This document shows positions 55,746 through 64,000 of a DNA stretch of 64,000 nucleotides, piece by piece; the stretch's first letter is position 1, and each line of letters starts with the position of its first letter. The notes beneath the pieces are model-generated. The model was not told the origin of the DNA, did no database searches, and saw nothing but the letters and a program-made list of their open reading frames with translations. Origin of the DNA: Deltaproteobacteria bacterium (GTDB taxonomy: Bacteria; JADJOY01). The stretch spans positions 372,001-436,000 of the forward strand of contig JADJOY010000001.1 of NCBI GenBank assembly GCA_016713535.1, given 5' to 3'. A program made the translations under genes and the position numbers.

Positions 55746-56477
55746 TCACGACGCCAATCCGAACTGGAGCTTGATGGTCACCGATGCGGTCTTCCGTTTG
55801 CTCGTGACGTCGAATGCACCCGACCAGGAGAAGTCGGCGCTCGAGTTGGGCGCAGTGATCTGGAACACGCCGAGGCTCGAGTAGCGAAGTGGGCCGAGAA
55901 CCCCGCCCGCGTTCGAGACGATGCGCTCGGCTCGCTCGCGACCGTCCTTCGTCGCCGCAGCGATCATCTCGAGCTTCAGCTCGCCGAGCTTCGTGTAGTA
56001 GTACTCGGGCGGTTCCGAGTAGAACTCGACTCCGGCCTCGATGAGGTCGGTGACTTTCCGTGAGAATCGCTCGATTCGATCGACGTCGGACGATTCGACC
56101 TCGACCGTCTGCGTGAGCAGGTAGCCCTTGAAGTCCTGACGCGTCCGCCCCTCCTGGTCGGTGACCTGATCGAACTGCTTCTCGATGTGAACCGAGGAGA
56201 AGACGACCTCGCTTTCGGCCAGGCCGTTGGCCGCGCAGAACTTTCGCACCGTCTCGAGGTCTCGGGCGAGCGCCTCGTAGGCGGACCTGAGCACCGCATC
56301 CCTTCGTGCGAACGAGCCTCGCCACACGATCAAGTCGGAGGTGAAGTCGTCCTTCGCGAGCCCTGTCACGATGACGACATCGTTCACCCGCGTGCGGGTC
56401 CTGTAGGTATGCGCCCCAATGAGAACAGAGCCGAGCACCGTCGCACAGGCGAGCACCGCTACGACCAAGACACGCAT
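55746..56477 (-). CDS. SIMPL-domain (DUF541) periplasmic protein
   Basis: 243 residues from ATG 56477, chosen because of GAGGAGAGG eight bases before it; ATG 56498 is less likely. Signal anchor VLVVAVLACATVLGSVLIG. The SIMPL core is visible as VTGLAKDDFTSDLIVWRG, RDLETVRKFCAANGLAESEV and the C-terminal FDVTSKRKTASVTIKLQF. Such proteins are found in the envelope of many bacteria and bind no known ligand. Reading frame intact. Confidence 0.78.
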   Translation of the reverse strand: MRVLVVAVLACATVLGSVLIGAHTYRTRTRVNDVVIVTGLAKDDFTSDLIVWRGSFARRDAVLRSAYEALARDLETVRKFCAANGLAESEVVFSSVHIEKQFDQVTDQEGRTRQDFKGYLLTQTVEVESSDVDRIERFSRKVTDLIEAGVEFYSEPPEYYYTKLGELKLEMIAAATKDGRERAERIVSNAGGVLGPLRYSSLGVFQITAPNSSADFSWSGAFDVTSKRKTASVTIKLQFGLAS

Positions 56478-56941
56478 GGCAATCCTCTCCTCGGCCATCG
56501 TCCCACGGGACACGTCGCGCGGGGCTCGGCCGACTCAGGTCCCCTGGGGATCTTCGATGCCAGCCCACTCGAGGGCATCCACCCGTTCACCGAACGTCCA
56601 TGACGAGGTCTACGTCGCCTACGAACGTTGCGGCTGTCAGGCGGGTCGAATGGTCTCTCCCCGACTCCGTTCCACTGCGAGCGACGGATACGGATCGACG
56701 CTGTAGGAGGCCAATACCTACCGCGTCATCACCGCGGGCGCTACCTCGCGCACCGCCAGACCTCCGTCGACCGCGAGCTCAGGCGAGAGGGACGGTCCGT
56801 GGGATCTCCGAGCGTTCGCTGGACCGGCCGAGGGACCTGCCGACCTTCAGGCGGTGCGAGCGCCGAAGTGGGTGGAAGGGCGCCGCGAGGGACCGCGGCG
56901 AGGGATGGCGGCCGGCGAGGGACCGCCGCCATCCAAGCCGC
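56478..56941. other. Intergenic region with hairpin at the helicase 3-prime end
   Basis: 464 bases without a supported gene. A ten-bp stem GGATGGCGGC/GCCGCCATCC (56903-56912 and 56925-56934) lies directly after the stop of the DEAD gene and may be its transcript end. GAGGGACCG repeats occur at 56887 and 56917, and a related CCGAGGGACCTGCC at 56828. Confidence 0.45.
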
Positions 56942-58836
56942 TCAGCGGCGCTTGAAGGGGGGCTTGCCGCCGGGGCGGATGGGGGCGCCGCGGCGGGGCG
57001 GGCCGCTTCGAGGGCCGCTACGGAAGTCGTCGCGGTCGGTGGGGCGGGGGATCTCGTCGACGGCCATGATGCGGAGCGGGCGACCTTTGATCCGCGCGCG
57101 GCGGAGGCGCTCGAGGACGTCGCCGGAGAGGCCCGCGGGTAGCCGCACGAAGGTGTGGTCGGGGCGGATGTCGATGCCGTTGATGTCGGAGCCGTCGAGG
57201 CTGGCCTCGTTGGCGATCGCGCCGACGATGTTGCCGGGCAGCACCTTGTGGGAGCTACCGACGGCGATCCGGTAGGTGACCTGATCGGAGCGCGCGGCGC
57301 CGCGTTCGGGTCGCTCGCCGCGCGAAGGCGGCGCGGGCGCTTGCGCGCGCCCTCGAAGGCGGGCTCGGGGCGGGGTGCGCGGGCCGGCCGGGCCTCGTCG
57401 ACGGGAGGACGGCGCTCGGGCGGCGGTGCGTACGGCGAGCGGGCCACGGGGCGCGGCGGGCGGTCGGGCGGTGCGGCGGCGGGCGCCGCCTTGGGCGCCT
57501 GGAGGAGCGGCGCCTGGCCGGGCACGAGCGTGACCAGCGCCGCGGCGATGTCGAGCGGGTCGGCGCCGCTCTCGCGCGCGAGGTCGGCGACTACGCCGCG
57601 GTAGCTCGTCGCGGCGTCGCCGCCGATCGCCGCCGCGATCCGTCCCTTGAGCTTCTCGATCCGCTTCGCGTTGAGGTCGTGGATCGTCGGCAGCTCCATC
57701 GCCTCCATGGGCTGGCGAGTGGTGCGCTCGATCGCGCGCAGCATCTGCCGCTCGCGCGGCGCGATGAACACGATCGCCTCGCCGCTGCGCCCGGCGCGCC
57801 CGGTGCGGCCGATGCGGTGCACGTACGACTCGGGGTCGTGGGGCACGTCGTAGTTCACGACGTGGCTGATGCGGTCCACGTCCAGCCCGCGCGCCGCCAC
57901 GTCGGTGGCCACCAGGATGTCGAACTTGCCAGCCTTGAGCGCCGCGACGGTGCGCTCGCGCTGCGCCTGGTCGATGTCGCCGTTCAAGGCCACCGCCGAG
58001 AAGCCGCGCGCGCTCAGGTGCTCGGCCAGATCGACGGTCATCTGCTTGGTGTTCGCGAACACCAGCATGCCGTCGAAGGTCTCGACCTCGAGGATGCGGG
58101 TGAGGGCGTCGAGCTTGTGGAGGCCCGAGACCAGCCAGTAGCGCTGGCGGATGCCGGCGGCGGTGGTGGTCTTCGACTTGACCGTGACCTCGCGCGGGTC
58201 GCGCAGGTGCTTCTGGGCGATGCGCTTGATCGGCGCCGGCATGGTCGCCGAGAAGAGCGCCACCTGCTTCTCGAACGGGGTCACGCCGAGGATCGCGTCG
58301 ATGGCGTCGACGAAGCCCATCTGCAGCATCTCGTCGCCCTCGTCGAGGACCGCGAAGCGGATGTCGTCGAGGACCAGCGTGCCGCGCTCGAGGTGATCCA
58401 TGATGCGGCCCGGCGTGCCGACCACCACGTGGACGCCGCGGCGCAGCGCGCCGAGCTGGGTGCCGTAGCCCTGGCCGCCGTAGATGGGGACGACCTTGAA
58501 GCCCGGGAGCTTGGCGGCGTAGGTGTGGAACGCCTCGGCGACCTGGATCGCCAGCTCACGCGTGGGCACGAGCACCAGCACCTGCGGTGAGCGCTGCGAG
58601 AGGTCGAGGCGGCTCAGGATCGGCAGCGCGAAGGCGGCGGTCTTGCCAGTGCCGGTCTGGGCCTGTCCGATCAGGTCGCGGCCTTCGAGGAGCAGCGGGA
58701 TGGCGGCGAGCTGGATCGGGGTGGGGGACTCGTAGCCGACGTCGGCGAGGGCCGCGAGGACGCGCTCGGAGAGGCCGAGGTCGGCGAAGCTCGGCGGCTG
58801 GGAAGCCGCCGTCGAGGGCTGGTCGGACGCAGTCAT
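56942..58836 (-). CDS. DEAD-box RNA helicase with C-terminal DbpA RNA-binding domain (frameshifted)
   Basis: About 630 residues from ATG 58836 (MTASDQPSTAASQPPSFADL). Motifs: Q motif, QAQTGTGKT (I), PTRELAIQ (Ia), LDEGDEML (II, the DEAD box reads DEGD), LFSATMP (III) and HRIGRTGRAG (VI). The linker is Pro/Arg-rich. After a frameshift near 57300 a DbpA-like domain continues: GNIVGAIANEASLDGSDING and LPAGLSGDVLERLRRARIKG. CsdA/DeaD-type enzymes assist ribosome assembly and cold-shock RNA remodelling. The Ala-to-Gly change in motif II is unusual. Confidence 0.87.
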
Positions 58837-59146
58837 GGCAAGCCGGGGTGGAGCGGTGGCGAACCGCCGCTCGGGCGGGAGGTGGAGCGCCAGCCTGTCG
58901 GCTTTCGGCGCCGATCTCAACCCGCGCCCGACGAAAAGCGCTCGAACGGGCTGCGCCAGGACGGGGGAAGGGGCGGGGGATGGACTTCAAAAATCACTGT
59001 CGAAAAATATCAAAATCGACCGAAATTTATCATCAAAAATCATTGATATTTCGTGCGGCAGCACGCGGAAATGGTCCAAAAAGGGCTCAATTGGGCCCCT
59101 GGGGGGCCGCTCTTGAGCCTGCCCGGGCCTTTGGGGCGCTGGTTTG
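58837..59146. other. Helicase upstream region with AT-rich patch
   Basis: 310 bases upstream of the DEAD gene. Positions 58986-59053 are the only strongly AT-rich stretch in the window and hold three TCAAAAATC-like motifs at 58987, 59010 and 59033, exactly 23 bases apart, and an imperfect inverted repeat (59001-59012 and 59044-59053). It may be the promoter or a protein-binding region of the helicase gene, or a foreign patch at the edge of the IS island. Confidence 0.5.
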
Positions 59147-59230
59147 GGTGCGAGCGCCTGGAGCGCGGCCGCTCCGTCGGCCGCAGATCGTGCCGCGGCC
59201 GGCGCTGCGGGCGAGCTGACGCTCGCCCCT
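59147..59230. repeat. Dispersed 84-bp repeat, copy 1
   Basis: Starts GGTGCGAGCGCCTGGAGCGC and ends with the hairpin GGGCGAGC-TGAC-GCTCGCCC (59209-59228). It differs from copy 2 (63365-63448) at four of 84 positions by direct comparison. Confidence 0.8.
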
Positions 59231-59449
59231 GTATCTTTTTTCCTGAACACCCGGTCTGCCCTTCGGGAGCGCCAGCTCGCCCCCGCGCTTCGAGCGCCCG
59301 TGTAGGACATGCGCCCCGAAGTGTCAAGGCTCGCCCATAGGGAACGCTCGGAGTCCGGCCAAAGGGAACGCGGTTCGAGCGTGCCTGCGTCGCGATGACT
59401 TGGGTCGTCGGCAGGACGACGCTGGTTCGGCCAAAGGGAACGCCGAGCA

Positions 59450-60226
59450 CGGTCGTTCTCCGGCCCAGCGGCAGTCGCGGCGGCGCCACGGCCGCGCTTC
59501 TTGGGCGGGTTGCGGTACGAGTCGCCCTGCATCTCGAGGACGTGGGCGCCGTCGAGGAGCCGGTCCATGGCGGCACTGGCGAGCAGCGCATCGCCGAAGA
59601 GCGGGTACCACCCTCGATCGCGCGGTTCGAGGTGACGATCAACGACCCGCGCTGGTGACGCCGGCGGATGATGGCGTGCAGGTCGAGAGGCTCGTCCTGG
59701 CGCAGCGGCGTGAGCCCGAGATCGTCGACGATCAGCACCTCGGGACTGGTGAAGCGCAGCAGCCGCTTCTCGTAGGTCTGGTCGGCCCGTGCGGCGCGGA
59801 GCTGCTGAAACATCGCGTCGGCCGCCGTGAGAGAGCGCGGCGTAGCCAGCGCGGCAGGCACGGTGACCGAGTGCCTGCGCGATGTGGCTCTTCCCCGTGC
59901 CCGAGGGGCCGACGAGGAGCACGTTCTGACGCCGCTCCACGAACGCGCAGGTGGCGAGATCGAGGATCTTGGCGCGCGGGATCTTGGGGTTGAACGCGAA
60001 TCAAAGTCCTCGATCGTCTTGGCGTGCTCGAAGCTGGCGCGGCTGAGACGGACTCGAGCTGCTTCGCCTCGCGGCGCTCGACCTCGTCGACGAGCAGGCG
60101 GTAGAGAAACTCGACGTGCGCGATCTCCTCGTCGACGGCCTGTCGAGTCCGCACGTCGAGGCTCTGGAGCACGCCGGAGAGGCGCAGCTTCTTGAGGATC
60201 GGAACGAGATCGTTAGTGGCACTCAT
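59450..60226 (-). pseudogene. istB: IstB-like ATPase of IS21, frameshifted
   Basis: Start ATG 60226 (MSATNDLVPILKKLRLSGV) is normal for IstB. Then several frames are needed: LLVGPSGTGKSHIAQALGHR (Walker A), EVLIVDDLGLTPLRQDEPL (Walker B) and HVLEMQGDSYRNPPKKR near the end. At least four shifts lie between about 60050 and 59600. IstB helps the IstA transposase select targets. The end is approximate. Confidence 0.8.
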
Positions 60227-61690
60227 CGGGACCTCCGGTGGTTGTAGGTCGAGAAGCTGTTGGGCGGATCGGGCGTAGCGAGGGATTCGAGGACGCCGCG
60301 GGCGGGCACGACCGCGGTGGGCAGCGGCTCGAGATCGAGCCCGTGCGCCAGGATTCGCTTGAGCCCGCCGTAGGTGTGGTTGCCGTAGAAGCGAGCCCGC
60401 GCACGCGGCGCGGGCACGCTCGACGGGGGAACTGCTGGAGGTGGCGCACCATCGCCTGGACGGTGCGGAGCTGGGTCAGCACCTCGTCGGCGTCGAACAC
60501 CTCGCGGATGAAGGCGCCGACCTCGTCGCCGAGCCCGTCCGCGCGCTGCTCCCAGAAGCTGCGGCTTCGATGGCGTAGCTCGCCGCGGTGCTCGGGCAGG
60601 TGATGATCGAGCGTGCTGCGGACCTCGGTGCCGCGGCGGTCGTGGGTCGCGACTCGTGTGTCGTCGGCGTAGATCGTGACCGTGGCCGGCGTGGCACGGA
60701 TCCAGACCGTCTTGCCGATGAGCCTCCACGGCACCGAGTAGAGGCGCTTCTCGAACGAGACGTGGCTGTCGGTGTGGACCGTGGCCTCTTTCCACATCAC
60801 CGTCTCGAACGGAACGCCCGGCAGCGGCAGGAGGTGCTGCGCCTCCGCTTGCTCGAAGACCAGCTCGCGGTTGGCGACGTCGACGTCGGCCAAGTCGCGG
60901 GGACGAAAGAAGCTGCGCTTCACGTAGCGGACGGCGGACTCGACCTGCCCTTCTCCGGCGCGTAGACGGCGCGGGTCGACCTTGAAGCCGTAGTGCCGGG
61001 CGAGCTCGCGGCAGCTGCGGTTGAGCGACGCGGCGCCGCCGATCGCGAACGCGGCGCGCACCACGGCGGCCTTTGAGGTTGTCGGGGACGAGGACCGGGG
61101 CACTGCGCCGAACCAGGCGAAACGCCTCCGGTGCAGCGCGAGCCAGGTCCCGACGCGCTGATCGAATACGACGCGAGGCGAACAGATGCCGGCTGCAGCC
61201 GAGCACCGCGACGAACACCCACGCCTTGCGCAGCACGCGTCGCGGGGATCCGGAGAGCAGACGACGAGCCGAAGTCGACCTGCGCGATCTCACCGGGTCC
61301 GGTCTCGACGGGGATCACGACGTCGTCGGCTTGCACGCCCTGCTCGTGGTCGAGGCGGGCGCAGAACCGTTTGATCGCCGAGCGACCCGGCGAAGTCGGG
61401 CCTCGAGCCGCAGCCGGTCGAAGATCGCGCGGGCCGGGCGCACCGCGAGCCCGCATCCGCGGATGGCGTGCGCCCAGGCTCGACCGACGACTTCGCTGCG
61501 GCGCCGGTCGCGGCGGACGCTGCTCGAGCACCGCGACCTGAGGATGTCGAGATCGGGAGATCCGCCGATCACCGGCGAGCAAGCCCGCGGCCGTGAGCGC
61601 CGCGCGGTAGCCCAACTCGGTCTTAGGGCTCAAGCAGCAGCCGGGCCACGTCCCGGCTTCTGGTACCCATGCGTAGCCGCACCAGCCTTG
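60213..61690 (-). pseudogene. istA: IstA-like transposase of IS21, frameshifted
   Basis: Fragments in three frames line up with an IstA: VRLRMGTRSRDVARLL near 61670, ETGPGEIAQVDFGSS (the first catalytic Asp), FDQRVGTWLALHRR, AAVVRAAFAIGGAASLNRS and VHTDSHVSFEKRLYSVPWRL. About 20 residues before EQAEAQHLLPLP, after DVANREL, are missing relative to usual IstA. The start is approximate; the end overlaps istB. Confidence 0.8.
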
Positions 61691-62046
61691 CAGTCGATGT
61701 CGGCCCCAGGGCGCTCACGGAGTCCCCGGCTGGCGTGCGAGACGCCCGGAGGATTCCACGAGGAACCCGGCGCCCGGCAGGACGGCCGCCGGGGACCACG
61801 TGCTGGCGTGGGTCGCCATGGGGGACCGGGGCAATCGGCGGACTGACCGCGTTCCCTGGCCGAGCCAGCGCCGTTCCCTTGGCCGAACCGGGTGCGTTCC
61901 CTTGGGCGAACCAACCCGTTTCCTTACCCCGGACTACGACACCGAAGGGTACTGTTTTCACGTCCAGGGGGGCCTGCGCGCGAGCGCCGTACAGGGCAGA
62001 CGGGAGGCACGCAGGGCCGCGGTGTCGCAAACGCAAGGGAGCGAGG

Positions 62047-63296
62047 AGCCGTGGACGAGGATTTTGACTGGTTCGCTGGAGTGATTGGGGCAACACGTTC
62101 CATCAACTGTGCTCGATCGTGCGGGCCGGATCGTGCACGAAGCGTCCGTCCCCACTCGGGGGAGGGGCTCGCACAGCCGTGAAGCACCTGGATCACAGCG
62201 GTGGCCGCGCCGATCGAGGGGCCGTAGGTGTCGAGACACCGCGAGCCATCGTGACGCGACAGCCGCCGCACAGGGCTTCGGCGCGTTCGCGATCAACCCA
62301 GCGGGTCGATCGTTTCCGCGACCGCCTGAGCGTCGGCGGTGCGAAGGACGACCGACGGGACGGGTATGCATCGGCGATGCGTTGCGGACCGATCGACGCC
62401 GCTTTCGGCAACTAGTGGCAGAAGACCCGCTGGTCACCGAGCTTCGCGAGGCGTCGCGTCTGCATCGACGAGTCACCGAACAGCTCGTGCGATGAGCAAC
62501 CAGCTTCGTGACGAGCTCAACGGCTACTACCCGCAGGCGCTGGCGTCGCCCGGCGGCGAAGAGCCGTGGCTTTGGGCATTGCGGGAGCGCGTACCGACGC
62601 CGCAGGCCGGTCGGCGCTTTGCGTTGGCCCGGCTGGGGGTGCTGAAGGACCATCGGATCGGCGCGTGACGTGCGAGGAGCTCGCGGCTGCGTTGCGTGCG
62701 CCTGGGCTCGGTGTGAGTGCTGGGACGGTGCGTGCGGGTGAGCTGCACGTGCGGGTATTGGTTTGCGCAGCTGAAGATGGCTCACCGGCTGCGGCGCGAG
62801 GTCGATGAACGGGTGACGGCGATCCTCGAGGAGATGACCAGGACGACTCGACCGAGCCGCCCGACGGATCAGCGCCAGGATTCCGCGCCGGCCGAGCGAT
62901 CTGGCGGTGATCCGGTCCCCGCCGGCGCAGGGGACAAGGTGGTGAGCTGCGTAGTGGGCGAGGCGTATGAGCTGCTGCGTCGGCGGGGACGAGGAGCAGC
63001 TACGGCTGCTCTCGGGAGCGGCACCCGTGACCCGCCAGAGCGGCAAACGCCGGATCGTGGTGATGAGACGGGCGTGCAGTGAACGGCTGCGTACCGCGAT
63101 GCACTACTGGGCAGGGTGTACGCCCAGCACGATCCAAGGGTCAGGCGCTCTACCGAGCGGTGAAGGCCCGCGGAAGACCCACGGACACGCCTGTCGCATC
63201 GTCGCCGACCGCCTCTTCACGGTGCTCTTCGCCATGCTCCGCACTGGCACGCTGTATGACCCGACACGGAGGGAGGCGGTCATCGCCCTCACTTAA
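62047..63296 (+). pseudogene. IS110-family transposase, heavily frameshifted
   Basis: Segments in three frames reconstruct an IS110 transposase: DWFAGV with the next catalytic D one base out of frame (near 62085, restoring DWGNTFHQL), VKHLDHSGGRADR, GAVGVETPR, VDRFRDRLSVGGAKDDRRD (DEDD motif), LVTELREASRL, LNGYYPQAL, AAPVTRQSGKRRIVVMRRA and MLRTGTLYDPTRREAVIALT ending at 63294-63296. At least six shifts are needed. IS110 enzymes use a bridge RNA from a flanking non-coding end; the flanks here are short. Confidence 0.8.
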
Positions 63297-63644
63297 CTCG
63301 CCGTTGACACGAGGTGGGAAGTCCTACAGTCCCACGGTGTCTCCCGCGGTGGTTGTGTAGGGGAGGTGCGAGCGCCTGGAGCGCGGCCGCTCCGTCGGCC
63401 GCCGATGGTGTCGAGGCCGGCGCTGCGGGCGAGCTGACGCTCGCCCCTACAGTCCCACGGTGTCTCCCGCGGTGGTTGTGTAGGGGAGGGCGTGAGCCCT
63501 CCCGAACCCGAGGCCGCGGCCTGCGGGGGCGCGCCCTCCAGACCGATGTGCGGGCGGCTGGAGCGCCGCCGCTCCGTCGGCCGCCCAGCCCGTACGCAGC
63601 CGGTGCTTGACGCGCGCCTCCCGGCCGGTTCAGTTCGAGCGGTC
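63297..63644. repeat. Intergenic repeats: 44-bp direct repeat, 84-bp element and hairpins
   Basis: 348 bases without a gene. A 44-bp unit beginning CCTACAGTCCCACGGTGTCT is present at 63323-63366 and 63446-63489, 123 bases apart. Between them is copy 2 of the dispersed 84-bp repeat (63365-63448) with hairpin 63427-63446, and after them a further hairpin GGGAGGGC-GTGA-GCCCTCCC at 63484-63503. A partial copy with the core CTGGAGCGCCGCCGCTCCG is at 63558-63576. Confidence 0.75.
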
Positions 63645-64000
63645 ATGGCCGCGCGCCGATCGAGCCGATCTCGGCAGCCGTCGCCGCACCCGGCGCCACC
63701 CACCGAGGCGGCGGCCGATGACCCGCTCGGCTTCGCCCACGAGCCGACCCGCGCGTGGTTCCGCGAGTCATTCGCCTCGCCCACCCGCGCCCAGCAGCTC
63801 GGCTGGCCGGCGATCGCGAGCGGCGCCTCGACGCTGCTCCTCGCGCCGACCGGCTCGGGGAAGACGCTCGCCGCGTTCCTGGTCGCTCTCGACCGGCTGC
63901 TCTTCGCCGATCCGCGCCCCGCCGACGTGCGCGGCTGCAAGGTGGTCTACCTCTCGCCGCTTCGCGCCCTCGGCGTGGACGTGGAGCGGAACCTGCGGGC
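63645..64000 (+). CDS. Lhr-like DEAD/DEAH helicase, N-terminal part (cut by window edge)
   Basis: ATG 63645 (MAARRSSRSRQPSPHPAPPT) and open to the window end, about 118 residues. After a polar lead come WFRESFASPTRAQQLGWPAI (Q-motif region), APTGSGKTLAAFL (Walker A) and VVYLSPLRALGVDVERNLR (motif Ia), the Lhr signature order. Lhr helicases take part in DNA repair. Strand and start are clear; the length is unknown. Confidence 0.88.
   Translation, partial: MAARRSSRSRQPSPHPAPPTEAAADDPLGFAHEPTRAWFRESFASPTRAQQLGWPAIASGASTLLLAPTGSGKTLAAFLVALDRLLFADPRPADVRGCKVVYLSPLRALGVDVERNLR

Larger units (their letters stand above)
59322..61912 (-). mobile_element. Degenerate IS21-family insertion sequence
   Basis: The element has istA- and istB-like remnants flanked by inverted multiple terminal repeats. 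Left end: TGTCAAGG at 59322 then GGCCAAAGGGAACG-type repeats at about 59333, 59356 and 59426. Right end, inverted: GCGTTCCCTGGCCGAGCC (about 61849), CCGTTCCCTTGGCCGAACC (61871-61889) and GCGTTCCCTTGGGCGAACC (61894-61912). Multiple 18-20 bp repeats at both ends are typical of IS21, where they bind IstA. Several frameshifts and a deletion make it non-functional as read. Target-site duplications could not be verified. Confidence 0.85.

Noticed and set aside
61958-63046. Minus-strand frame of 362 codons across the IS110 relic
   Set aside because: All recognisable motifs are on the plus strand; this is a shadow.
63304-63330. TTGACA and TACAGT with 15-base spacer
   Set aside because: Spacer too short, lies inside a repeat, and the next gene is over 300 bases away.

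Overview
The window is very GC-rich (roughly 70 percent), gene-dense bacterial chromosome. Its gene families (DUF4388 receiver proteins, a DUF4912 plus GH57 pair, a DUF4398 lipoprotein next to an OmpA protein with a thrombospondin type-3 calcium repeat, a LapA-LapB-like fusion, large secreted lipase-like lipoproteins, an alkyl-DHAP-synthase-like flavoprotein) fit a Gram-negative deltaproteobacterial lineage, most likely Myxococcota or a close relative. That placement is inference; no rRNA or tRNA gene was seen to test it.

Layout. 1-5.8 kb (minus strand): an ABC-2 exporter (permease cut by the window edge, plus ATPase), an anchored protein of unknown role, then murA, prmC, prfA and rpmE (cell wall and translation termination). 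6-10.8 kb (plus): a GT2 glycosyltransferase, a multidomain c-di-GMP-type signalling protein and an Hsp70. 10.9-23.2 kb (mostly minus): ATP sulfurylase, a lone receiver, an NtrC-type regulator with its histidine kinase, mazG, a thioredoxin-fold protein, a membrane protein, an alkyl-DHAP-synthase-like oxidase with an SDR, a PBP4-type DD-peptidase and a small lipoprotein. 23.4-28.7 kb (plus): acyltransferase, methyltransferase, DUF4912 and GH57, then a receiver-DUF4388 protein. 28.7-36.3 kb (plus): the conserved rplU-rpmA-obgE-proB-proA-rsfS-rlmH cluster (nadD is absent from its common place), then the LapA/LapB-like protein and comF. 36.4-44.9 kb: DUF4398 and OmpA envelope genes, a DnaQ-DinG exonuclease-helicase, an MFS transporter and a DUF255 protein. 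45-58.8 kb: a large MGH1/GH63-like glycosidase, a broken SemiSWEET, lipoproteins, two near-identical VOC-family paralogues around a lipase-like gene, a SIMPL protein and a DEAD-box RNA helicase. 58.8-63.6 kb: an accessory island with an AT-rich patch holding 23-bp-phased repeats, a decayed IS21 element, a decayed IS110 transposase and dispersed hairpin repeats. The window ends inside an Lhr-type helicase.

A striking property of the whole window is that about a dozen housekeeping or otherwise conserved genes are each split by one or two frameshifts, often beside short C or G runs (ABC ATPase, murA, the c-di-GMP-type protein, both regulator/kinase loci, dacB, proB, dnaQ-dinG, MFS, DEAD helicase, SemiSWEET). 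Uncorrected long-read consensus errors explain this better than wholesale gene decay. I therefore annotate such loci as single genes over both frames and mark the shift. The IS21 and IS110 genes carry far more damage and are treated as real pseudogenes, with the same caveat.

I did not find a clear new defence or mobile system. The observations most worth following are the signalling protein with a degenerate HD-GYP domain, the covarying dispersed hairpins, the AT-rich phased repeats, and the mosaic VOC/Cys-tail duplication.
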